Shown here: positions 16,553 to 25,320 of the stretch, piece after piece | Numbering within the stretch: position 1 is the first letter of the stretch | How the letters are laid out: the number at the start of each line of letters is the position of its first letter | Source of the DNA: Clostridia bacterium | GTDB lineage: Bacteria > Bacillota > Clostridia > Christensenellales > Borkfalkiaceae | Length of the DNA stretch: 64,000 nt | Assembly (NCBI GenBank): GCA_017463325.1 | Contig: JAFTPK010000009.1 | Coordinates: 104,561 to 168,560 of the forward strand | Reading direction: 5' to 3' | Position numbers and translations under genes: made by a program | Notes under the pieces: generated by a model | Database searches by the model: none | Told to the model about the DNA's origin: nothing | What the model saw: only the letters and a program-made list of their open reading frames with translations

Positions 16553-17983
16553 ATGGTCGAGAGTACGGCGCTGATTAAAAAGAAAAGTCCCGTCGTGGAC
16601 AAGCTGAACGCTTTCTTTTCGTCCGAGTACGCGGTGGGGGTACTCGCCTTTTTTGCGCTTTGCTCCGCGCTTTGCGGGTTCGAGCTTTTTTTCTATTCCT
16701 TGATTTGTCTTTCGGGAATCTATCTTTGTTTATTTGGGATAGATTTCCGTTTTTTTGTGCCCGCGGCGATTTACGCGTGCGTTGCAATTTCCGAGGAAAA
16801 TAACCCTAATAAAAATCCGAATTCCGTGCTTTTTCCGCAAAACGGAATGTGGGTGGTGATCGTGCTTGCGGCTGTTCTCGCCCTGCTTTTCGTGTGGAGG
16901 ATAAGCCGTTTAAAAGGGACGATTTTTCAAACGAAACGGAAATTTCTTTCGGGGTTTCTTGCGCTCGGCGCGGCATTTTTGATTAGCTGCTTTGCAACGA
17001 AGGAGCATATTTGGTATAATCTTCGCTATTCGGCGGTGCTGTTTTTGTCGCTGTTTGCAATGTATTATTTATTGACGGTGTTGCTTGATAAAAAGAGCAT
17101 GAAAAAAGATTATTTTGCGTGGGTGCTCTTTTTCCTTGGGCTTTGTACGGCGGCACAGCTTTTTGACGTGTATGCGGGCGGAAAGGTGATTGTGGACGGG
17201 CGTATTTTGCGCTCAAACATTTTTGTTGGTTGGGGAACGTATAATAATTTGGGATTAATGATCCTTTTAGGCGTGCCGGGGGCGTTTTATCTTTCGGTGA
17301 AACGGAACCGCGGGTTTATTTTTAATTTGTTTGGGAATTTTCTGTATTTGTGCGTGTTGCTTTCCAACAGCCGAACGGGAATGTTGATGGGCGCCGTCGT
17401 GTATTTTGCCTGTATGTTTTTCGTTCTTCGCGAGCGAAAAAATTATCGACAAAATTTTGCGGTGTTTATGGCAGCGTTCGTTATTTTGTTTTCGCTTTTA
17501 CTCTTCTTTAACGATTTTATTATGCGGCTTTTTCAAGTCGTTTTGGAAAAAAACGATTCAAACGGGCGCGGAGAGATTTACGCGCGGGGGGTATTACAGT
17601 TTTTGTCGTCGCCGATTATCGGAAGAGGCTTTTTTGCCAGCGACGCGTACGACTGGTGGACGGTAGCGGGGGAAAATTTATTGCCGCCGCTGTATCATAA
17701 TAATTTTGTGCAAATGATGGCTTCTTGCGGGCTTATCGGCATCTTTGCGTACGCCTATCACCGCGTGCAGACGGTGGGATTTTTTGTGAAAGCACCCACG
17801 TTTGAAAAGACCTTTATCGGCATTGCCCTTGGTGGATTTTTATTGACGAATGTTTTGGATTGTCATTTCTTCTTGCTTGGCCCCGGGCTGTTTTATTCTT
17901 CTTATCTTGCGCTAGCTGAAATGGAGGGGGCAGGTACGGGATTATTGCAAAGAAAATGCGAAAGGGGAGGAAAACTCTATTGA
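16553..17983 (+). CDS. O-antigen ligase/polymerase family membrane protein
   Basis: 476 residues with ten or more hydrophobic segments and a long outside loop (~residues 340-395), as in the Wzy/WaaL family. The central segment VGWGTYNNLGLM and the NSRTG motif are typical. In Gram-positive bacteria these proteins polymerise or attach surface polysaccharides or teichoic-type glycans. AAGGAGTGG precedes the ATG. It is coupled to the next gene by overlap, and the ATP-grasp protein 7 kb upstream may belong to the same surface pathway (inference). Confidence 0.8.
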   Translation: MVESTALIKKKSPVVDKLNAFFSSEYAVGVLAFFALCSALCGFELFFYSLICLSGIYLCLFGIDFRFFVPAAIYACVAISEENNPNKNPNSVLFPQNGMWVVIVLAAVLALLFVWRISRLKGTIFQTKRKFLSGFLALGAAFLISCFATKEHIWYNLRYSAVLFLSLFAMYYLLTVLLDKKSMKKDYFAWVLFFLGLCTAAQLFDVYAGGKVIVDGRILRSNIFVGWGTYNNLGLMILLGVPGAFYLSVKRNRGFIFNLFGNFLYLCVLLSNSRTGMLMGAVVYFACMFFVLRERKNYRQNFAVFMAAFVILFSLLLFFNDFIMRLFQVVLEKNDSNGRGEIYARGVLQFLSSPIIGRGFFASDAYDWWTVAGENLLPPLYHNNFVQMMASCGLIGIFAYAYHRVQTVGFFVKAPTFEKTFIGIALGGFLLTNVLDCHFFLLGPGLFYSSYLALAEMEGAGTGLLQRKCERGGKLY

Positions 17984-19119
17984 AATTGACGGGAGAATTA
18001 TTGATAACGGTTGTAAGGAATTATTTTAAAAATTTGCCTATGCCAGAGGGGGTGGATTACGAGGCGATTTTTCGTCTTGCTAAGCTACATTCCATGGGAA
18101 ATTTATTTTACGAGGCGGTCAAGAATTCGTCGGCGGTGCCCGAATCGGTAAAAACGGAGGCTAAGCAACATTTTTTTGCTAACGTCGCGCAGCAAACGGC
18201 GCAGGAATATTACGCGGAGGAGCTGTTTGAAAGGTTGGAGGAAAAGAAAATTCCTTACGTGCCGCTTAAAGGCTATATTTTAAGAAGAATGTACCCCGCG
18301 CCCGAGCTTCGCACTTCTTGCGATTTGGATATTTTTTACGATAAAGAATGCACGGAAAGCGTAAGAAATATTTTATTTGATATGGGGTTTGCGGAGGAGC
18401 GTGAGGGGGATAATCACGACGCTTGGATGTTGGATTCCGTGACGATTGAAACCCATCATGACCTTGTTTCTGAATCAAATATTTATTACGATTATTTAAA
18501 AGACGCATTCAGTAAGCTCTTGGTGGGAAAAGGAATGAGAAGAAATTTCACGCCTGAGGATTTCTACGTTTATTTTCTTATTCATTCGGCAAAGCATTTT
18601 GCTTACGCGGGGTTTGGGATTCGTACTGTGCTGGACGTCTGGATCTATTGTAAAAACGTTTCCATGGACGAAGAATATCTTACGGGCGAATTGAAAAAGG
18701 TACGGCTTTTGAAATTTCGAGAGGCGATTGAGTCGCTTGCAGAATACTGGTTTGGGGATAGCGAAAAAACCGACGATTTAGAAATCCTTAGCGAGTACGT
18801 GTTGACGAGCGGTACCTATGGGAGAAGCGATAATCGTCGCGCGATTGAAACGAGTGGATCAGGGGCAAAGGCTGCACGTAAAAAATTTTTCTGGGGAAAG
18901 ATTTTTCCTTCGTTTAAATATATGAAAAAAATGTATCCAATTGTAGGGAAATGTCCGATATTGTATCCTTTTTCATGGATCGTTCGGTGGGGTGCGGTGC
19001 TTTTTAAAAGACGTCGAAATATAGGTATGACGATTACGCACATGAAACAGCTTGACGAGAAAAAAGTTTCAAAAATCGAAAGAGTGATTGAATTAACGGA
19101 TATTCCTTTGGAAGAATAA
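17980..19119 (+). CDS. Nucleotidyltransferase family protein (NTP_transf_5 type)
   Basis: 379 residues. The segment VPLKGYILRRMYP followed by RTSCDLDIFYD contains the D-x-D metal-binding motif of the polysaccharide-associated nucleotidyltransferase family; THHDLVSES supplies a further conserved His-Asp. These proteins sit in surface-glycan loci and are thought to transfer a nucleotidyl group to an unknown acceptor. The start is TTG at 17980 because GGGGAGG at 17964-17970 is well spaced for it; an ATG at 17956 lies before that site. The start overlaps the stop codon of the ligase-like gene, implying translational coupling. Confidence 0.78.
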   Translation: MKLTGELLITVVRNYFKNLPMPEGVDYEAIFRLAKLHSMGNLFYEAVKNSSAVPESVKTEAKQHFFANVAQQTAQEYYAEELFERLEEKKIPYVPLKGYILRRMYPAPELRTSCDLDIFYDKECTESVRNILFDMGFAEEREGDNHDAWMLDSVTIETHHDLVSESNIYYDYLKDAFSKLLVGKGMRRNFTPEDFYVYFLIHSAKHFAYAGFGIRTVLDVWIYCKNVSMDEEYLTGELKKVRLLKFREAIESLAEYWFGDSEKTDDLEILSEYVLTSGTYGRSDNRRAIETSGSGAKAARKKFFWGKIFPSFKYMKKMYPIVGKCPILYPFSWIVRWGAVLFKRRRNIGMTITHMKQLDEKKVSKIERVIELTDIPLEE

Positions 19120-19150
19120 AAAGAGGCGGGATTTATTTCCGCCTCTTCAT
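19119..19150. terminator. Bidirectional terminator between convergent genes
   Basis: AAGAGGCGG pairs with CCGCCTCTT around a 9-nt loop, with T-rich sequence on both sides. It serves the plus-strand nucleotidyltransferase and, reading the other way, the symporter. Confidence 0.82.
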
Positions 19151-19157
19151 TTTTGCG

Positions 19158-19193
19158 GTAGGCAGGTATGCGTTGAAAGCTATTCCTGCCTAC
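19158..19193. repeat. Intergenic hairpin element, copy 1
   Basis: GTAGGCAGG pairs with CCTGCCTAC; the core GGCAGGTATGCGTTGAA-GCTA matches a second hairpin at 58149-58178. The right arm overlaps the stop codon of the symporter gene. Confidence 0.6.
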
Positions 19194-20586
19194 TTGCTTT
19201 TTCGCGTTTTTCTTTGATTCGACGTACGTTTTCCTCCACTTGCTTTTTATGGAGCGGGTACCAAAACCAAAGCACTAAGGCAAGTAGTGCAAACCCAACA
19301 GCAGGCACTAAGGTTGAAATATTAAAAATACCGTTTAACACGTTTGGTGCATTTTGCGTCTTGTCGCTATATCCGATCAACGAAAGCAAACCGCCCGAAA
19401 CGCCTGCGGCCGCCGCTTGTCCAAGCTTTCGCGCAAAGGAATATAAGGCGTACACGGTGCCGTCCTCGCGGATCCCGTGTTTCAGCTCGGAGTAGTCGAT
19501 TACGTCGGTGATAAGCGCCCACGATACCATGGCGAATATTCCCAACCCGATCCAACAAACGCCCATGACGGCGACGTAAACCCACACGTTTTGGGGGCGC
19601 CAGAAAAATAAAAGCAAACAGACGGCTGCCGCAAAAAGATTTGCTACGATACTGATTTCCGCTTTGCCGAAACGGGCGGCAAGCGGTTTTGCGACGCTTG
19701 CGGCAAGGATCATACCGCCCATCATGACGATAGTGGATACCGATTGTGCAACCGTGCTGTTATAATAGTTGGGGTAGATATAGCCCGCCATGGATTGCAT
19801 GGTGAGTTGGGCGAGTAGCATAACGATTGAAGCGACGATAATGGAAAGCAGGGCGCGGTTTTTTGCGGCGTTCTTGAACATGGTCGAAAGCTTGTATTCT
19901 TTATGCTTATGCTCTTCGGTGAATTGCACCCGTTCGGTGGTGAGCGTATAACAAACGAGGTAGGCAAGGACGGAAAAAATAGAGAATAAACCCGCGATCA
20001 GCGTAAACTTCCCGCCGTCGAGAAAATATTGCCCGTTTTCAGTTTGGGAAAAGGCGAAAAGAGGTACGCCTGCGCCTATAATTACCCCCGCGAGAGTACC
20101 GCCAAGCGTACGAAAGGTGGAAAGTGACTGCCTATCGCCCGGCTCGGGAGAAATGGCGGAGGCCATAGAGCCGTACGGAATATTGATCGAGGTGTAGAAA
20201 ATCGAGCTCCAAAGGATATACGTAACAAACAGCCACGCAATTTTAAACCCCATGCTCATACCCGAAAGCCCGCTTTGATAAATTAGGAAAGAGGAAATGG
20301 CGACGGGAGCACACATACGGCGAATCCACGGTCTGAATTTTCCTGCTTGCGTTGCCTTGCTACGGTCGCAAATACGCCCCATGGCGACGTCGGTAAAGGC
20401 GTCGACAAACCGCGCGATCATCATGACGATTCCGACGATAAACGCGTCCACGCCCATGACGTCTGTGTAAAATTTGAGTAAGAAACTGGACGAAAGGATA
20501 AAGGTGAAATCGTTGCCGAAATCCCCAAATAAATATCCGATCTTGTCTTTTAGCCCAAAGGGCTTTTTTTGAACCTGCGTAAGCAA
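19180..20586 (-). CDS. GPH family sugar:cation symporter
   Basis: 468 residues with about twelve membrane segments. The N-terminal pattern (KIGYLFGDFGNDFTF..FLLKFYTDVMG) and the loop DRSKATQAGKFRPWIRR are diagnostic of glycoside-pentoside-hexuronide:cation symporters of the major facilitator superfamily (MelB, UidB, XynB type). These import glycosides or glucuronides with Na+ or H+. The start is TTG at 20586, preceded by GAGGAGG on the minus strand. It could feed the GH2/uronate operon 15 kb away, but no catabolic gene is adjacent. Confidence 0.85.
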   Translation of the reverse strand: MLTQVQKKPFGLKDKIGYLFGDFGNDFTFILSSSFLLKFYTDVMGVDAFIVGIVMMIARFVDAFTDVAMGRICDRSKATQAGKFRPWIRRMCAPVAISSFLIYQSGLSGMSMGFKIAWLFVTYILWSSIFYTSINIPYGSMASAISPEPGDRQSLSTFRTLGGTLAGVIIGAGVPLFAFSQTENGQYFLDGGKFTLIAGLFSIFSVLAYLVCYTLTTERVQFTEEHKHKEYKLSTMFKNAAKNRALLSIIVASIVMLLAQLTMQSMAGYIYPNYYNSTVAQSVSTIVMMGGMILAASVAKPLAARFGKAEISIVANLFAAAVCLLLFFWRPQNVWVYVAVMGVCWIGLGIFAMVSWALITDVIDYSELKHGIREDGTVYALYSFARKLGQAAAAGVSGGLLSLIGYSDKTQNAPNVLNGIFNISTLVPAVGFALLALVLWFWYPLHKKQVEENVRRIKEKREKASRQE

Positions 20587-20721
20587 AATGACCTCCTCGA
20601 ATTTAGTGTGTTTTCAGTATGTACCTCTTTTTCAATTTTTATCAAAAGCTAAAGAAGTTCGCCTTTTTTCTTTAAAAAAAGAAAAAAATGGAAAGATCGC
20701 GAGAATTTCACCTCATTTTCA

Positions 20722-20750
20722 TTGTAATTCGGCAAAAAATTTGTTATAAT
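20722..20750 (+). promoter_or_regulatory. Promoter of the ECF transporter operon
   Basis: TTGTAA (20722-20727), 17-bp spacer, TATAAT (20745-20750); 36 bp before the start codon. Confidence 0.68.
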
Positions 20751-20786
20751 AGACAATAATAACTTTCAAAAGGTAGCGTGATCACC

Positions 20787-22625
20787 ATGAAAGCCGTCAG
20801 CTTTGAAAACGTTCGCTTTTCTTATGAGAAGGAAAACGCGGAAACCATTCCAGATTTTGACACCGACGAACGGGTCTTTGCCCTTTCGGGGGTGGATTTT
20901 TGCGTGGAAGAGAGGGAATTTGTCGCCGTGCTCGGCCATAACGGAAGCGGAAAATCCACGCTTGCGAGGCTGATCGACGGACTGTTGACGCCCGATTCGG
21001 GTAAAATTACCGTGTTTGGCAAAGAGGTGAACGAGGAGGACCTGTTCGAGGTCAGAAAGCAGGTGGGGATCGTATTCCAAAACCCCGATAATCAGACGGT
21101 GGCGTCCATCGTTGAGGACGACGTGGCTTTCGGCCCCGAGAATATCGGCGTACCGCCCGAGGAGATCGGGGAGCGGATCAAGTTTGCCCTTTCTGCCGTC
21201 GGTATGAGCGAGTTTCGCCATTCGACGACCACTCGACTTTCGGGCGGGCAAAAGCAGCGGATCGCGCTTGCGGGGGTGCTTGCGTTAAAGCCCAAAATCA
21301 TGATCCTTGACGAGTCCACGGCTATGCTTGATCCGTCGGGCAGAAAAGAGGTCATGGACGCCGTAATTCGGTTGAACAAGGAAGAAAAAATTACCGTGAT
21401 CCTTATCACCCATTTCCCCGAAGAGGCGCTTCTTGCAGACAGGGCGATCGTGATGAGCCGCGGAAAAATTGTCTTGGAGGGGAAACCGTTCGAGGTGCTG
21501 ACAAAAGAAGAGGAGCTTGGGAAGTACGGCTTGGCTTTGCCTGCCTCCTTACAGATTTGCCGTGCTTTGCGAAAGGGGGGGCTGGACGTACCCGATTGCT
21601 TAGAACCTGAAATTCTTGCAAAGGAAATGGCGAAAGCTATCCAAAAGGGAAGTGCCGTGGCGATTCCTCAATTGCCTGTTTCAAGGGGGCGTGTCCTTGA
21701 TGAAACTCTTGACGGGAGCATAACGGCAGAGAATTTAAGCTATACCTACAACCCCTCCTCCCCCTTTGAAACGCACGCGCTCGACGGGGTGGAGCTTACG
21801 ATCGCCACAGGGGAGTTTTTCGGCATTTTAGGACACACAGGAAGCGGGAAATCGACGTTCGTACAACATTTAAACGCCCTCATTAAGTTGCCTACGGCTG
21901 AGAAAAAATACCGTCCAAAGCGCAAGAAAAAGGGGGCGGCGACGAAAGTGACGAGGTTGGAGGTGGCGGGGTATGACTTGACCCAAAAGACCACCGATTT
22001 TCGCGCTCTTCGCAAGGACGTTGGCATGGTTTTTCAATACCCCGAATATCAATTGTTTGCGGAAACGGTTTTTGAGGACGTAGCGTTTGGATTGAAAAAT
22101 TTTGCAGGAGAAAAGCTATCCTCGGGGCAGATCGAGCTTGCCGTAAAAGAGGCGTTGGAAACGGTGGGGCTTTCCTATGAAGAGGTCAAAGACCGTTCCC
22201 CGTTCGAGCTGTCGGGCGGGCAAAGACGCCGTGTGGCGATTGCGGGGGTGATCGTCACCAAGCCGCGCGTGCTTGTTTTGGACGAGCCTGCGGCGGGGTT
22301 GGATCCGCGCGGAAAAGCGGAGATTATGCGGCTGCTTCATTCTATTCACGAGGACTGGTGTAAGACGGTGATCGTCGTGTCGCACGACATGGACGAGATC
22401 GCGGAAAATTGCACGCGCGCGGCGGTGTTCTCGGGCGGGAAAGTATTTGCCGTCGGGGCGCCGAAAGCTATCTTTTTCGAGAAAATTAGAGAAACGGGGC
22501 TTGATTTGCCTTTTACGGCAAAGGTGGAGCGCGCCCTTGAACGTTACGGCGTGTATTTGGATTCCGATTTAACGCGCGCCGATTTCGTGCAAAAAGCGTT
22601 GAAGGAGGCGGCTAAATATGCGTGA
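20787..22625 (+). CDS. Energy-coupling factor ATPase, EcfA1-EcfA2 fused in one chain
   Basis: The ATP-hydrolysing part of an ECF vitamin/metal importer. Two complete ABC cassettes lie in one 612-residue chain, whereas most Firmicutes encode them as two ~280-residue proteins. Cassette 1: Walker A GHNGSGKST near residue 50, Q-loop VFQNPDNQ, signature LSGGQ near 151, Walker B with DES. Cassette 2: Walker A GHTGSGKST near 349, VFQYPEYQ, LSGGQ near 475, Walker B with DEP. The Q-loops fit EcfA1 (NPDNQ) and EcfA2 (YPEYQ). Cassette 2 has a basic insert (KKYRPKRKKKG) after Walker A. Start ATG at 20787 or GTG at 20778. It overlaps ecfT by 8 nt. Confidence 0.9.
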   Translation: MKAVSFENVRFSYEKENAETIPDFDTDERVFALSGVDFCVEEREFVAVLGHNGSGKSTLARLIDGLLTPDSGKITVFGKEVNEEDLFEVRKQVGIVFQNPDNQTVASIVEDDVAFGPENIGVPPEEIGERIKFALSAVGMSEFRHSTTTRLSGGQKQRIALAGVLALKPKIMILDESTAMLDPSGRKEVMDAVIRLNKEEKITVILITHFPEEALLADRAIVMSRGKIVLEGKPFEVLTKEEELGKYGLALPASLQICRALRKGGLDVPDCLEPEILAKEMAKAIQKGSAVAIPQLPVSRGRVLDETLDGSITAENLSYTYNPSSPFETHALDGVELTIATGEFFGILGHTGSGKSTFVQHLNALIKLPTAEKKYRPKRKKKGAATKVTRLEVAGYDLTQKTTDFRALRKDVGMVFQYPEYQLFAETVFEDVAFGLKNFAGEKLSSGQIELAVKEALETVGLSYEEVKDRSPFELSGGQRRRVAIAGVIVTKPRVLVLDEPAAGLDPRGKAEIMRLLHSIHEDWCKTVIVVSHDMDEIAENCTRAAVFSGGKVFAVGAPKAIFFEKIRETGLDLPFTAKVERALERYGVYLDSDLTRADFVQKALKEAAKYA

Positions 22626-23430
22626 CGTATCCTTTGGACAGTATTATCCCGCAAATTCTTTCGTACACAAAATGGATCCGAGGACGAAATTTCTCTTTTT
22701 GATCGTCTATATCGCCGCGATTTTTACGGCGGATAACTTTTACGCGCTCGGCGCGTGCGCCGTGGTGTTCTTGCTCTCCGCCCTCTTTTCCAAGGTGCCT
22801 TTGGGGAGCGTACTCCGTTCGGTGAAAGCGGTGCTCTTTCTCTTGCTGTTCACCGCCCTTTTAAACCTGTTCTTTTATAGCGGGAATGCAGACGCGGAAA
22901 CGCCGCTCTTTTCTTGGAAATTTATTACGATTTGGCCGAGCGCCGTACGCTTTGCTATTTTCCTTTGCGTCCGTCTTTTTCTGCTCGTGCTCGGGTCGTC
23001 CGTGTTGACGTTGACGACGACGCCCGTCGCGCTTACCGACGGCGTAGAAAGCTTGCTGACGCCGCTTAAATGGATCAAATTCCCCGTGCACGTGCTCGCG
23101 CTGATCATGTCGATCGCTTTGCGGTTTATCCCTATTTTCACCGAGGAAACGTCGCGGATTATGAACGCGCAAAAGGCGCGCGGCGCCGATTTTGAGAGCG
23201 GCGGCCTTGTAAAGCGTGTTAAAGCGGTTATTCCCGTGCTTATTCCCTTGCTGATTAGCGCCTTTCGGCGTGCGGAGGAGCTTGGCGACGCCATGGACGC
23301 AAGGTGCTACTCGGGCAGTAACGTAAGAACGAAATATAAAAAATTGCGCTTCGGTTGGCGGGATCTGCTCGCCGCTGCGGTTGCAGCCGCGCTCCTTGCG
23401 GGTGTGATCGTTTTGCGCGTGATGCTTTGA
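22618..23430 (+). CDS. ecfT: Energy-coupling factor transporter transmembrane protein EcfT
   Basis: 270 residues with four to six membrane helices. The two coupling helices end in the Ala-Arg-Gly type motifs AQKARGAD and AMDARCY, which grip the ATPase grooves (the second is ARC rather than ARG). The opening HKMDPRTKF is typical of the family. It overlaps the ATPase gene and is followed by truA, the usual Firmicutes order. No substrate-binding S component is encoded nearby, so this is a group II module serving S proteins elsewhere. Confidence 0.92.
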   Translation: MRDVSFGQYYPANSFVHKMDPRTKFLFLIVYIAAIFTADNFYALGACAVVFLLSALFSKVPLGSVLRSVKAVLFLLLFTALLNLFFYSGNADAETPLFSWKFITIWPSAVRFAIFLCVRLFLLVLGSSVLTLTTTPVALTDGVESLLTPLKWIKFPVHVLALIMSIALRFIPIFTEETSRIMNAQKARGADFESGGLVKRVKAVIPVLIPLLISAFRRAEELGDAMDARCYSGSNVRTKYKKLRFGWRDLLAAAVAAALLAGVIVLRVML

Positions 23431-23440
23431 GGTGGGGTGT

Positions 23441-24205
23441 ATGCGGTACGTATTAACGGTGGCTTACGACGGAACGGAATTTTCGGGCTGGCAACGCCAA
23501 AAGGGTGCGACGTCCGTGCAAGAAACGTTGGAAAACGCCGTGCTCGCGGCGCTTGGGAAGACCGTGCGGGTGACGGGCAGCGGTCGTACGGACGCGGGCG
23601 TGCACGCGGCTGGTCAGGTTTGCCATTTCGATTTGGACGCAACCGTGCCCCCCGAAAAAATGCCTGACTGCCTGAATGTGAAATTGCCCGCTTCGGTGCG
23701 AGTGCTGAGCGGTAGAGCGGGCGCGGAGAGCTTTGATAGCTGTCGGAGTGCGAAGAAAAAAACCTATCGCTATTCCTTATACGAAAGCGAACGGGAGATG
23801 CCGCTCAAAGAACGCTACGCCGTTCGTGCGGAGAGTATTCCAACGCTTGCGGCGCTCAAAAAAGCGGCGTCGCTTATGGAAGGAACAAAGGATTTTAAGG
23901 CTTTTTGCTCGTCCGGCTCTGCGGTAAAAACAACCGTCCGCACGGTGTATGAAGTGCGGGTGGAGGAGGGGAAATCCTTTGGCTCGCGCGACGTCTTTAT
24001 CAGCGTTTGCGGCAACGGGTTTTTGTATAATATGGTACGTACTATGGTGGGCGAACTACTGGATTTGGCGTCGGGAAAGCGGAGCGAGGAGAGCCTTTTA
24101 GAGGCTTTTCAAAGCGGGCAAAGAGGGCTTCTTGGAAAGACTATGCCCGCCAAGGGACTTTGCCTGATGAACGTGGCGTACGGAGAAGAAGATGAAAATG
24201 ACTGA
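23441..24205 (+). CDS. truA: tRNA pseudouridine(38-40) synthase
   Basis: 254 residues. Converts U38-U40 in the anticodon stem-loop to pseudouridine. The catalytic Asp lies in GSGRTDAGVHA; the family opening YDGTEFSGWQRQ and late GNGFLYNMVR are present. The ATG at 23441 is preceded by GAGGTGGGG; an upstream in-frame GTG at 23432 sits inside that site and is unlikely. Confidence 0.95.
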   Translation: MRYVLTVAYDGTEFSGWQRQKGATSVQETLENAVLAALGKTVRVTGSGRTDAGVHAAGQVCHFDLDATVPPEKMPDCLNVKLPASVRVLSGRAGAESFDSCRSAKKKTYRYSLYESEREMPLKERYAVRAESIPTLAALKKAASLMEGTKDFKAFCSSGSAVKTTVRTVYEVRVEEGKSFGSRDVFISVCGNGFLYNMVRTMVGELLDLASGKRSEESLLEAFQSGQRGLLGKTMPAKGLCLMNVAYGEEDEND

Positions 24206-25304
24206 CAGATACGACCCGAATACCTTTAACGCTATGAACGCCGCCGTGACCTACCTTTTGTTTTACGCGGTGATGGCTGCAATGGGACTACTATTGTCTT
24301 TGGGTGCGCTGATCGTCGTTAGAACGGGCGGCGTCTTGGACGAGGGGGTGCTCCTGTTCGTCAACGAATGGCTGCTCTTTTTCGGGCTTGGCGGGTTGGC
24401 GCTTTTGATCGCCAAAAAGAAACGGGTAAAGCTTTTAAGTGGCGGCGGCTTTCAATGCGATCCGCGGCCGAGCATGGAGGGCTTGATGACGGTGGTGGGC
24501 ACCTGCGGCTTGCTTATTCTGTTATTGCCGCTTGCCGAACGGGTATCCGAGTGGGTGAGAGTGCTTTACGAAACGACGGGCGCGACTCCGCCGTCAACGG
24601 AGATTGCAACGCAATATGAGGGCTTGCTTGCCTTTACAGTCCTCGTGATGACGCCTATCATTCCCGCGATCGTGGAGGAGTTGATATTTCGAGGCATTAT
24701 TTTGCGCGGTCTGATGCAGTACGGAAAGACGGCGGCGATCGTCCTTTCCTCCTTTTTGTTCGCCTTAGCGCACCGCAACGCGGAACAGTTTATTTATCAG
24801 TTTTTACTCGCCCTTGCGATCGGCGCCTTGGTGACGGAAACCCGTAATCTTTTTTTGGGGATGCTCGCTCATTTCACTAATAATTTGTTTGCGTCGCTTT
24901 TTTCTATGAGCCTGTACGCGTTGACGGGCGAGGGAGCGACGGCGGCAAGAAAAGAGGCGGTGGCACAGTTGATGTTTATACTCCTTGCGGCTGTTTGCTT
25001 TACCGTCGCGCTCTGTTATTTTATTCGGCGTTTCAAAGCGGGTAAAACGGAAACGGTTTCCCTCGTGAACGCGGCCATGGTGGGCGCAAACGGCGTAGAG
25101 CTTGTGCCTTGGCGGGCGTGTGGCGCGCTTGCGGAAGAGGTAGGGAGCGTGGGCTATTTAAACGGCAAAAACGAGGTGCTTGCCTTGAACGTAAAAAGCA
25201 AAACGGCAACGCCTATCGTTCTACTTGCCGTGGGGGCGGTTTTGTGCTTTTTAGAGCTTGTACTAAATTTTTTGTTGCCGTATATTGAATTTTTGTTAAA
25301 ATAA
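24192..25304 (+). CDS. CPBP family intramembrane metalloprotease
   Basis: 370 residues with about eight membrane segments. It carries the CAAX-protease/bacteriocin-processing motifs: EELIFRG (EExxxR), FALAHRN (FxxxH) and AHFTNN (HxxxN). Family members cleave substrates within the membrane, or confer bacteriocin immunity; the substrate is unknown. It overlaps truA by 14 nt, so it is in the ecf-truA operon. The C-terminal ~60 residues include a soluble stretch and a final helix. Confidence 0.85.
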   Translation: MKMTDRYDPNTFNAMNAAVTYLLFYAVMAAMGLLLSLGALIVVRTGGVLDEGVLLFVNEWLLFFGLGGLALLIAKKKRVKLLSGGGFQCDPRPSMEGLMTVVGTCGLLILLLPLAERVSEWVRVLYETTGATPPSTEIATQYEGLLAFTVLVMTPIIPAIVEELIFRGIILRGLMQYGKTAAIVLSSFLFALAHRNAEQFIYQFLLALAIGALVTETRNLFLGMLAHFTNNLFASLFSMSLYALTGEGATAARKEAVAQLMFILLAAVCFTVALCYFIRRFKAGKTETVSLVNAAMVGANGVELVPWRACGALAEEVGSVGYLNGKNEVLALNVKSKTATPIVLLAVGAVLCFLELVLNFLLPYIEFLLK

Positions 25305-25320
25305 AACTTGCAGGTTTTTT

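Noticed and set aside
20778..22625. Two separate ATPase genes with a missed stop
   Set aside because: The frame is continuous through a plausible linker between the cassettes, and no internal ribosome site was seen; kept as a fusion but listed for checking.
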